A stretch of DNA of 64,000 nucleotides, taken from positions 62,001 to 126,000 of the forward strand of contig NW_026262743.1 in NCBI RefSeq assembly GCF_021869535.1, in the 5' to 3' direction. The DNA is from Mytilus californianus. Taxonomy: Eukaryota > Mollusca > Bivalvia > Mytilida > Mytilidae. The position numbers were made by a program, and so were the translations under genes. Each line of letters starts with the position of its first letter. Position 1 is the stretch's first letter. The notes beneath the pieces are model-generated. The model did not search any database and was not told the origin of the DNA. It worked only from the letters and a program-made list of their open reading frames with translations. Of the stretch, positions 54,806-64,000 are shown in pieces.

Positions 54806-57449
54806 TGAAGAATTTGCAATAATGAGTAAATTAAATAAAATTACATGCACAGCAAGTGTAAATGGTGATTTTGTTTTTTTATGTTGAATACAGACTTTTC
54901 GGGGCATGCTGTTTCGCTGCCAGGGACAAGTTATTTCTTTGCCTAAAAATTCTTAAATGCAACTGAGCTACATTTGTACTCCTCGTCAATCAAATTATGC
55001 TGAGGTGTGTTGTACCCTGTTTGGAATATGGGATACACAAATTTTGTATATAAAAATACTAAGCACAAAACAATAATGAATTTTTTAACTCAAATGTATG
55101 TGTTACTTGGTAAACAAGATAAGCCCTACACGTGTATGTTTAAACCTGATACTCGACGTTATGAAATATTTTATACCAGAGAAACGGGGGGGGGGGGGGG
55201 GGGGGGCGGGGGTGTAATTGTAAACAAATTGTGAAAGACGAATCCGTCAATAAAATGTATTGCATCGTACTGTAGTGGTTATAATTTACAAATTAGGCCA
55301 TTTATATTCTCAAGAAAACAAACAAAACAATCGAACCCCTTGTCAGAGCGGGTGGACAGGGGTAAGGGAATGTTCATGGGAATGAGGGATCAGGAGGCGG
55401 GAAACGGGGGTATCATGTGCAGGTCCGTTAGTTAGCCTGGTCTGAAATGAAAATAAAAGGAACTAGTTTCATAGAAGTAAATCTTATGAAGATTATAAAT
55501 AGAAAAGACCCTTTGATCTCGTGTAAGTCAACAATAAAAATAAACTTAGTATATCTTTATTTTATCGTGTTATAGAACTACACTAACAAAAGCATGATTA
55601 AGATTAAAGGAAGGGTACAAAAAGACTCAGGGTGTGAATGTAAAAGGGATGAACGTGAAATTATTGGAGCGAACATGATATTGGGTGAAAGGACAAGAAT
55701 TCGAGAAGAGACGGGGGGGGGGGGGGGGGGGGGGACATAATCTGGGAAACATATTTTGCCATTAATGATTTTTTTGTCTGGGAGCAAAGGGGATGGTAGT
55801 AGAAGTTAGGGGAGACAATTTTAGAGTAAAAGGGAAGGGAAATGGAAGTTCGGGATAGGGAGTGGGAATCATGAACCCCTTGTCCGAGGGAAGTTATGGG
55901 GTACCCCACATTACTAAAGTCAGTATAGACGTTAACGATAAATATTTTCCTCCATTTGACCCTAACGTGGCTACGAAATAAGATTTTACGAATGACGATA
56001 TATAATCAAGACTCATTCGACGCTAACGGTAGCGCAGATGCTGACAATGACCATCTCCTCCTCTTTGACTTTTTGACACGGATATTTTTCAAAACAGGCT
56101 ATACATGTTCACAACTTGCCAGTTAACAGGTTAAGGGTCAAGTAAACACATAAATAAGATACCAGCCATAACGATAATACATAGAACAGAAATTTAGCCC
56201 ATGCAAGGTTTCAGCCGCAGTGATTTTCTACAGTAGCGAGTATTTTGAGATAACCCCCACTTTGTATTTTTCGTGATACTGATAACATTTGGCTGTCTAA
56301 TATATTAAAATCTATGTTTTCTTATGTAATGACTCTACCTTCATCGCTGTCTGTTTTTATTTCGATAAGTGTATGAACCCTTGACCGGTTATTTGGGTTC
56401 TTCTTTTACACTTTCAAAATAGGATAACAAATCATTGTCACGTGCTCGTGTGTGTTAAAGGACACGAATGCACTCCATAAAAGTGTTTTCTGCGTGTATT
56501 ATAAAAATATAAAAATGATGGGGGGGGGGGATTGAAAATATTTCAGACATCGAAATTACTTTCTCTAAGCCAAGAATAAAAAGGCAGACTGTTTGTCTGT
56601 TCTTAATATTTCTTGAATTGATGTCTTTTCGTCCCCTGACGATATCTAAAAACAAATTTAAGGGGGGGGAGGGATTAAATGTTTGATTCTAAATGTCTTT
56701 ACAATCGTAAAATTTTCTTCAACGCGGATGAATTAATATTCAGCAAGAAATTTACATAAAAAGTGGTTTTTTTTTTATTTAAACTTATTTTCATCTGATG
56801 AAAAAAAAGTGTCGGTGCTTTTACATAATTTTGATTTCGGGTACCAGGTAACACTGCATCCTCGTGTAATTATTAATTTGATGAAAATCTTACAATTTTT
56901 GAAGATTTTTAAATTACAAAAATGTCAATGTCCTGTTTTTAATTATAGATATCAATAATACTGCATTGGAAAGCCCTTGAAACTTGAAAATGATCCTCCG
57001 CCTCCATTAAAAACAATGACTAAAGAATGTGATTTGGTGCAAGTCGTCCAAATATGTTGGATATTAAAAAAGGGACTCCGTGTAGTGGTATTATAATATA
57101 ATCATTGAAAGCTCTGAGAGTCTCATTAAATTATAGCCTCAGATAATAGCTAGCACTAGCTGCAATATTATCAAGTCAAAACTTCTTTTTTTTACCACAT
57201 TATTCACATTTTTCCGTATTTATTCTCTGTTCTTTTCAATTCACTATATTGACAATTTAACAACTAGACGATTCCAGAATGTATATAAATAATGCGAGTA
57301 TATAATACAGTGGTTGGATTTAATCGAAATTTCGTATTTCATATTATTATCCTGCCCTGAAAACCTGTCCAATGTTTTTTAGAGAAGAACCTCTCATACA
57401 TAGTGTTCATGCAAGTTGGCTACTTTATCTTCAGCATTGTTCACTGAAT
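54806..57449. other. No gene recognised; several long G runs
   Basis: G runs at 55186-55206 (21), 55713-55734 (22) and about 56520-56530 (11). The stretch 55310-55920 is richer in GGG words than its surroundings, and its minus strand gives proline-rich chance frames. TCAATCATTGTCACGTGC-like words near 56435 include an E-box but no promoter context. No exon or element is supported. Confidence 0.5.
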
Positions 57450-57565
57450 CAGCATAGGCGGATCTAGGCCCCCTTTAGAGGGACAAATTTGGTTGATTAT
57501 ATAGGGAATCACTGATCCATGACTGTAACGGACCCCCTAATAAAAACTTCTGGGTCCGCCACTGG
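57450..57565. mobile_element. MITE, GGATC-type ends, second copy
   Basis: CATAGGCGGATCTAGGCCCC on the left and TGGGTCCGCCACTGG on the right form imperfect inverted ends of the family at 40718-40858. It is about 115 bp long with no coding capacity. Confidence 0.6.
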
Positions 57566-58500
57566 AATGGCTAATTGTAATGCACAAACTTTAAGGAAAA
57601 TATAAATATTTAGCAAGGATGCCACTTTTTCTTTAGGAAGTATCCAATATTCCGTCAATGAAACTAATCTGGAAAAGGGTTGAATCATTATCAGAGACAT
57701 ATATACATGTATATATATATATGTCTCTTGTTGAATAATTTGTATATTTATAAAATGTGGATTGCAGATCTTTGATGAAAAAAAATAACCTTTTTAATTT
57801 ATGACGATTTGAAGCTTGACATAATTAAGAAACAGGTAGGCACCGTTTATAAAATATTTTTCTTTAATACCTATAGATTTAGATTGTATGCCTTTTGGGA
57901 GTTTTAAAATATATATACCCTTATTTGCTAACATCAAGAACAAAGCTCTATTCATTTGTTGTTTACTACCCATGGAAGTAAGTATCTATATAGACGCTGG
58001 TGTTACTCCAAAAAATGTTATCGTTCGCTGCCGACGAAACACCTTTCAATATCGTGAATATTTTTTAAACAATACGGATACAGGAATTAGCTAGGAGTTT
58101 CCAATTTACTTGGATACCAAAAAATCACTCCCACGTCCATGCATTCAAGAAGAGGATATCTTAAAAACTCATAGGCGTGTTTAACGTTTTGTTTTTGTAT
58201 TTCAACCAAAGATGCAGACACTCGAATTTTCTTTGTTAACAAACTGTGCCCTTTTGACAAACACGTTCCCTTAACTTTATGAGGCAGATTTCACACAGAA
58301 GCTTCTTTGAGCATGTTACAAGAAATATAAGAAGCTGACATTATCCCTTTTAACATGCGTACTTATCTTTCTTATTCTTATTAACTTATTAATCTTGTAT
58401 TAACTGAAGCACATCTTATTTCCATGGAGATTTTTAGCCCAGCCCATGGTCAGGGATTATTGACTTTAAGAGCTTTTGCATGCAGGGACATGAATGAGTT
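57566..58500. other. No gene recognised
   Basis: A short inverted TA-rich stretch, AGACATATATACATGTATAT / ATATATATGTCT, lies at about 57695-57726. The plus frame at 57888-58094 has no recognised motif. Confidence 0.45.
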
Positions 58501-58504
58501 ACTT

Positions 58505-58580
58505 TTCAGTAGATTCATTTGGTCTCTGGTGGAGAGTTGTCTTTTTCATGATTGGCGATCATACCACATATTTTTATTTA
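58505..58580 (+). repeat. Family A terminus
   Basis: TTTGGTCTCTGGTGGAGAGT, then TGTC and GATTGGCGATCATACCACAT. About 75 bp of the family A 3' end in sense orientation. Confidence 0.75.
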
Positions 58581-58944
58581 TTATAAGGGTGACATTTCTG
58601 TGTGTCAACTGTTTGTTCTTAATTAAATGTTAAGCTGTTACACCGTCACAGGTTACAGGAGAATTTAGCACTTACAGTATGTGTAAGCCCACCACACTCT
58701 CATACTGTATGACCTTGTTCTAAGTAAGTAGTGGGAGACTCTGTGGTTGTTTTTGGTTGCTTTTTGTCATATTAACTTTTGTTTGATACTTGCATTTATA
58801 AATGTGTGAGGATCCTGATTTTACACCAACAAACTACACTACTTATAAAAACACCAAAATGTACAATGCGACAGGGATAAACCAGTTTTATCTGCATACA
58901 AACGGTATCCTTTGCCTTTCCTAGGACCATGTATCTTAAAACAA
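58581..58944. other. No gene recognised
   Basis: No supported features. Confidence 0.45.
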
Positions 58945-59195
58945 GTAAAACTGTGAGCTACTGCTCACTGATGATACCCCCGCCGAAATATTTCGGTAAA
59001 CATGAAGTTGTTGAGTGATGAATCTGAAAACGCATCACACGGTGTAACTTACTTATATAAACCCTGAAACTAAATTTCAGAAATCCTTGTCAAGTAGTTC
59101 CTGAGAAAAATGTGACAAAAATATTCATGGGACGGACGGACTGACAGAGAGGTAAAACAGTATATACCCACACTTTTTTAAAGCGAGTTATAACA
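58945..59195. repeat. Family F dispersed repeat
   Basis: GTGAGCTACTGCTCACTGAT, then ACCCCCGCCGAAATATTTCG, then CCTTGTCAAGTAGTTCCTGA and GGGACGGACGGACTGACAG. I recognise this order from bivalve repeats. The first part is self-complementary (GTGAGC..GCTCAC). Only one copy is in the window. Confidence 0.5.
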
Positions 59196-59206
59196 ACAAC
59201 AATAAA

Positions 59207-60552
59207 ATGCTTCGCTGAGTGCAGCTGGATACGACCACAGAGGTCCAACCCTGAACTGTTGGGGAAAAATGGACACAATATTCGCGCTTGATACAGGTCT
59301 GAATTTGGATTGTAAATAAATATTTGACACCTAATAGGTTTCTGACACCGAATAACTGTAGTCAAAGAACTTAGAATTGGTTATATGATTTGAATTTATA
59401 TTCAATTTTTTGCTTTTGTGCAATACACTATGCTGCTGCGAAATTGAACCCCCCAAAAAAAATTTACCCCCCCCCCTTTTTTTGACAAAAAGAAATAATA
59501 TTTGAAGACATTTTCTTTTTAATTTCTGAAATCTGAAATGAAAAAAATAAATTGCTCCCACAATTTCTTTTTTACCCCCCCCCCCCCCCCTTTTCCAAAA
59601 AAAATTATTTCCCTCAACATATGGTCATAATCTCAATTCAAATTTGCAATGGAGGTTGCAACCATAATTACCAATTTAAATACATCATATAAGTCTTAAA
59701 ATAGAAAAAAAAATCCCCTCCCTAAATTTTTTGAACCCCCTTATGATTCATCACCCCCCAACTCAATCCCAGCCTTCCCTTTGTGGTATGGTACCTTGCA
59801 GTACAATTTCAGAGAGATCCATACACTTAAACACAATTTATTATCTGGAAACTGTAAAAATGCTTGTTTTTTGGCCCTAAATTCCTAAACATTTTGGGCA
59901 ATTACCCCCAAACTCAAACCCAGCTTTCCCTTTGTGATAGGGAACCTTGTAGTACAATTTCATAAAGATCCATACACTTACACACAAGTTATTGTCCTGA
60001 AACTAGAAAAATGCTTGTTTTTTGTCCCTTTTTGGCCCCTAATTCCTAAAATTTTGAGGCAACTACCTCCAAAATCAATCCAAGCCTTCCCTTTGTGGTA
60101 TGGTACTTTGCAGTACAATTTCAGAGAGATCCATACACTTGAACACAAGTTATTGTCTGGAAACTAGAAAAATGCTTGTTTTTTGCCCCTTTTTTTGCCC
60201 CTAATTCCTAAAATTTTGAGTCAATTACCCCCAAAAATCAATCCAAACATTCCCTTTGTGGTATGGAACCTTGTGGTACAATGTCAGAGAGATCCATACA
60301 CTAACACACAAGTTATTGTCTGGCTGTTACAAAAATGCATATTTTTGGCCCCTAACTCCTAAACTGCTGGTATCATAACCCCCAAAATCAATCCCAACCT
60401 TCCTTTTGTGGTATTGAACCTTATGGTAAAATTTCATAGAGATCCATTCACTCAAACTAAAGTTATTGTGCGAAAACCAATGTATCTTCGGACGACGACG
60501 ACACCAATGTCATACCAATATACGACCGCAAAAAATTTTTGCGGTCGTATAA
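59207..60552 (-). mobile_element. Family G element, opposite orientation
   Basis: The complement of 44188-45474. It ends at 60521-60551 in a near-perfect palindrome built from ATACGACCGCAAAAA and its complement. Internal repeats with ATCCATACACTTA.ACACAA occur about every 150-160 bp between 59760 and 60480. The CGTCGT run appears as GGACGACGACGACACC near 60490. A C16 run at 59575-59590 lies in the non-repeated part. Short open frames inside are not genes. Confidence 0.8.
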
Positions 60553-60821
60553 AACCTGTGAGGAATAGATACATTAACCAATATCTCAGGACCACCAAAT
60601 TGAACAAAATTATAAAAGATTGCAAATAATTTGGAAAGAGGGTTAAAAAAATATTAGTCTAATTGGAGCTTGGTAATGTAGCTATTTATAGCTACTTACT
60701 AAAAAGTGTGAATAGAAAAAGAAAATAAAGTGTCTTTATTTTCACGTATATCCATTTATCTCTCATACAATGATTATTTTTGTTGTTGTGTTAATAATTG
60801 AACATCTTTATAAAACACACT
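60553..60821. other. No gene recognised
   Basis: AT-rich sequence 3' of the possible terminal exon below. Confidence 0.4.
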
Positions 60822-60919
60822 GTTTATTTGTTTCCCTCTTTAGAACAAAATCTGCTTCAAATTAATCAATAAGTAGATCACAATTGTAACCTTCATCTTC
60901 ACCAGTTTTCCATCCTAAC
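60822..60919 (-). CDS. Candidate terminal exon of a minus-strand host gene
   Basis: On the minus strand an acceptor (ATAATTTCAG, ending at 60920) is followed by a frame encoding LGWKTGEDEGYNCDLLID and TAA (60864-60862). The exon begins with one base finishing a split codon (phase 2). AATAAA lies at 60828-60823, about 35 bp after the stop. A promoter-like region on the same strand at 62960-63110 could serve this gene. No middle exon in a matching phase was found; a donor near 61611 has an incompatible phase. The peptide is unrecognised and short, so this is tentative. Confidence 0.3.
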
Positions 60920-61165
60920 CTGAAATTATAATGTTATACATGTACCGGTAGTGAAAAACAAAAGCATTTCAACCTAAAAATTTGAATTGAAATAATCAAT
61001 GATTGTGTGTTCTTAAAAAGTGGCAGCCCTGTCAGTCTGGACCCCAAAAATCAAGAAGGTCAATGATGTTGTAGTCCTGATTGCAAACCATTAAAAAGGT
61101 TGTGGTTGTTTTATTCTCTTATTTTAAACTGTCTGGTATTTTATATTGGTATACATGTAGCTGCT
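60920..61165. other. Possible intron, no feature
   Basis: No exon or repeat could be supported here. Confidence 0.4.
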
Positions 61166-61245
61166 CAGTAGCAGATCCAGAACTTTTTGTAAGGGGGGCC
61201 CGCTGACTGACCTAAGAAATTTTTTCTCACAAAAGGGGGGGTGGT
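61166..61245. mobile_element. MITE, GGATCCAG-type, left end only
   Basis: CAGTAGCAGATCCAGAAC followed by the G-rich interior (AAGGGGGGCCCGC and AAAAGGGGGGG) matches the family at 40718 and 57450. The right inverted end is not seen. Confidence 0.5.
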
Positions 61246-62959
61246 CAATCTTAATTACACCTACATGTACGAAAGTATGTAAAATCTGCAAATACATGAC
61301 TGAATTTCACTGAGACCACACAATTTGTAGTCTGTGTTGTAAAAATGGTCAATAGCTGTAGGCTATAAAAAATATTTTGAGAACTTGGCAATGTTAATTA
61401 TAGACAATAATATTTTAATGTTTGTTTATGTACATGTACACTTGTTTGTATTCTTAAATCTTTGAACTTTCAATTCATTTGAGACAGAGTTACATTTTTA
61501 AGTCAATAACAGGAAGAAGAAAGAATATTTTCCATGAAATATTACATGCAACTTTTCTCACAAGTAAAAATAACTATTTGAGTATAACCATGATAACTTT
61601 AATATCTTACCTTCTTCATTCATTTTTGTACATATAGTTGATGAAAAGTAATTTGTTACAACACTTCAACATGTACAACGTTTAAAAGAACACTATACTC
61701 TATAGTAACTGTTTTCATAGTCTGTATGAAAAATTGCAAAAGTAGCTAGGATGTTGGATTCCATGTATTTCCATTGACTGAAATTATATGAAGACATAAT
61801 ATGAAATTCAATATGAACATAACTAGTACTGGATCATTCAAAGCAAAAATAAAATATTGTAGGCTAGCTAAAGGACACATATCTAGAGTGATATAATTTC
61901 ATGAATGATGGATATTGTTTTGCAATGGTAAATCATTATATGCAAATTACAGATATAAAAAAACTAACACTATATATTAACTAGTTTATAGTTATACCAT
62001 AGTAAGACTTTTTTACTTTCAATTAGAAATGTTAATTCCACATATTTTACATGATGGTGAACAAGATATATGCTTACTCTTCTAGAGATAAAACTCATAC
62101 AGTTTATCTAAATGGTTCTATCAAAGATATAGATATAAATATGGCTATTATATTATAGAGCTACGGTTCCCCAGATAATTATAACTATGATTCTATGTAG
62201 TTTTTCAAAAATTGTTTGTCTTTTTTGTCTTATTGTGTTGTAGATTTTGTTTGATTTAGGTTTTACTGTACATGTCCTTTTTGATATCTTCTAGCTGTTT
62301 CTTTTTTCTACTTTATTGTTTTCAATATATTAATAAATTAATAAAATTTACATGTATTTAAACAATATCACTGTTGAGTGTACTATTTAAATAAAATTTA
62401 AAGACAAACATACATGTACAGACCCTTGATACAAGATGTATGTTGTTTATTATTTACATGTAAAATCATGTCATTTTTTTTTATATAATGTAGTAATTAG
62501 AACAGATATATTGAAATATTCATACCATACAATTCCTACACGTTTTCAATGATACATCATGTGTTGAAGTACACAAACAACTGGTTATGGTCGCTCATTT
62601 GAATAACAATGAAGAGGCATAACATGTGCGTCAAAATGCATAATTTGCACCCGATCTGCAATGATGTTGTCATATAAACATTCGAAAACCTATTAAAGTT
62701 TTATCGGACCTTAAGTTTTAAGAAATATCTTATCAAAAAAGGAACAATTGTCAAAAATTCATAAAACCAAGACTTGGTTTTACCAGACATGTGTTTTCGC
62801 ATCATTTTTAGAAACATTGCAGTTTTTCTCAAGAACCTGAAAAATTTCAATTATCAAAATATGATAACATTAAAATTTTCAACTCAGAGAACCATAAACA
62901 CTAATCAAATATAAAATTGGGTTGCTCGATTTTCTAAATTCAGACTTTCAAATTGACCA
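61246..62959. other. No gene recognised; possible intron
   Basis: AT-rich. A minus-strand donor-like GAAGAAGGTAAGAT near 61611 follows ATGAATGAAGAAG, but no acceptor or frame supports an exon. Repeated ACATGTA words are common. Confidence 0.4.
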
Positions 62960-63110
62960 CTTACCTCTCTGACTATGACCGGTTTTTTCCAAAATGGCGT
63001 CTATCCGGAAGTTAGGTAGGCCTGGCAGTATGCTGCTCAGCAATGGCGACCCTGAAATTTCTGTTGTCCGATTATGGCGCCAAATTAGAGGGAAGCAACT
63101 CGCGCCAGAC
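62960..63110 (-). promoter_or_regulatory. Candidate TATA-less promoter and first exon, minus strand
   Basis: Reading the minus strand there are, in order, an E2F-like TTTGGCGCC (about 63079-63087), ACTTCCGG (ETS, 63012-63005) and CGCCATTTTGG (YY1-like, near 62999-62989). They are followed by AGAGGTAAGTGG, a good splice donor near 62962. The stretch is richer in CpG than its surroundings. No ATG lies between the sites and the donor, so the exon would be non-coding. The clustering is typical of housekeeping promoters; function is inferred. Confidence 0.4.
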
Positions 63111-63269
63111 AAAATTACCGTATTTCACCAAAATAATCAAAATTTCGCTTTTTTATAACAAACAGTAAAATGTTAATCACATTTATATTCAGCTATCGTC
63201 CATTGATATAATTACAAACATTATTTCATTGAAAGACATCAATAAAAAATTCACAAGAAAGTAATTAAT

Positions 63270-63826
63270 GGAGTGCATTGAAATAAGACCTCATGGGGTA
63301 GAGGGGTTAAACAAAAGCTCGTAACTTTTTTAAAAGCCTAGTGACCCCCATTTTATTTTACCTTAAAATGCTCGAAAAGATCATAGCTTTGACACATCCG
63401 TTTTTAAAAAAAATCTACCGGGGAAATTTTACGAAAAATCGATTTAACCAATATTTTTTAGCCTTAAACTGAAATTGGAAAATGCAAAATTTAGACATAA
63501 ATCTGAAAATAAAAGGATTTTTTAAGTCTAGAACAACCAAGTGGAACGTTTACATATCAAATTTAATTGTTTTTTTCACATAATAATCATACTGTCATGG
63601 TTCTAAAAGTCTTTGAATTTGATGTAGTCGTTATTGTTGAAAGGGTGGAAAAGTTTGGAAATAGGGTCAAAATCGCACACTTCGCTTCCATTTGAGGGGA
63701 AAACGAGCCTAGTGACCCCCTTTTTTCTTCGCATTTTTGGATTCAGCATAAAAAAATCTACAAAATATGTGAAAATAAAAAAATTCTACCGGGGGTCCTT
63801 ATTGGGGTGAGCCACCTTAATTATCC
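63270..63826. repeat. Direct duplication, offset 371 bp, ending GAGCCACCTTAA
   Basis: GCCTAGTGACCCCC occurs at 63336 and 63707, and CTACCGGGG at 63415 and 63786, both 371 bp apart. The block closes with GGGGTGAGCCACCTTAA. The complement of that ending, TTAAGGTGGCTC, also occurs at about 38503. It is probably a non-coding dispersed element. Confidence 0.6.
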
Positions 63827-64000
63827 CATTTTTACGCAAAACGTAATGTCCAACGTTACATTTTGTGTGCAAAAGATCCGAGTTCCGTTTCTTTCCTACG
63901 GTATTTTTTTCTGATCATCGTAAAACTTCACAAGAGTATTGCTATTGTTATTGTTATTCGCAAAATAAAGCAAAGTCAATATGACTGGAACCGTAAACCG
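63827..64000. other. No gene recognised
   Basis: The last ~170 bp contains AACGTAATGTCCAACGTTAC, a weak inverted pattern. Nothing else is supported. Confidence 0.4.

Noticed and set aside
61611..61640. Second exon of the candidate minus-strand gene
   Set aside because: The donor is good but its phase would give an immediate stop when joined to the exon at 60919, and no acceptor is visible.

Overview
This window is eukaryotic, AT-rich, gene-poor and packed with repeats. It most likely comes from a marine bivalve of the mussel type (Mytilus or a close relative). That assignment is an inference from several dispersed repeat families I recognise as abundant in mussel DNA, plus a molluscan-style tRNA-derived SINE. 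No bacterial genes, operons or CRISPR arrays are present.

Host genes are few. The best is the 3'-terminal coding exon of a nicotinic acetylcholine receptor-like (Cys-loop) subunit at 16785-17161 (+). Weaker host signals are a CRE/E-box promoter with a possible non-coding first exon at 40015-40260 (+), a YY1/ETS/E2F promoter with a splice donor at 62960-63110 (-), and a possible terminal exon with a polyadenylation signal at 60822-60919 (-).

Layout. 0-10 kb: old repeats, a degenerate tandem array (3.7-4.6 kb) and a foldback palindrome (8.9 kb). 10.9-12.3 kb: a decayed reverse transcriptase joined to the very abundant repeat here called family A. 12.5-15.2 kb: a 41-bp satellite with higher-order structure. 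16.7-17.4 kb: receptor exon. 17.7-19.05 kb: dead Tc1-like transposon. 20.35-21.57 kb: LINE endonuclease fragment with insertions. 24.67-24.93 kb: SINE with target-site duplication. 25.7-29.5 kb: large diverged inverted repeat. 32.7-36.9 kb: fragment of a Polinton/Maverick- or adintovirus-like element, with compact structural genes on the + strand, one gene on the - strand, and a 36-bp minisatellite between them. 39-47 kb: tandem duplications and nested tandem-repeat elements. 47.4-53.2 kb: nearly complete, recently inactivated two-ORF non-LTR retrotransposon whose ORF2 carries a 2A-like motif before the endonuclease. 54-64 kb: further copies of the same repeat families and the possible minus-strand host gene.

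The most unusual region is the virus-like cassette. Four start codons lie in TAAATG, neighbouring genes touch or overlap, and each of the two convergent gene blocks ends 18-30 bp before a strong hairpin. No polymerase, integrase, ATPase or terminal repeat is visible, so it is a fragment. Family assignments rest on motif recognition only, since no database search was possible.
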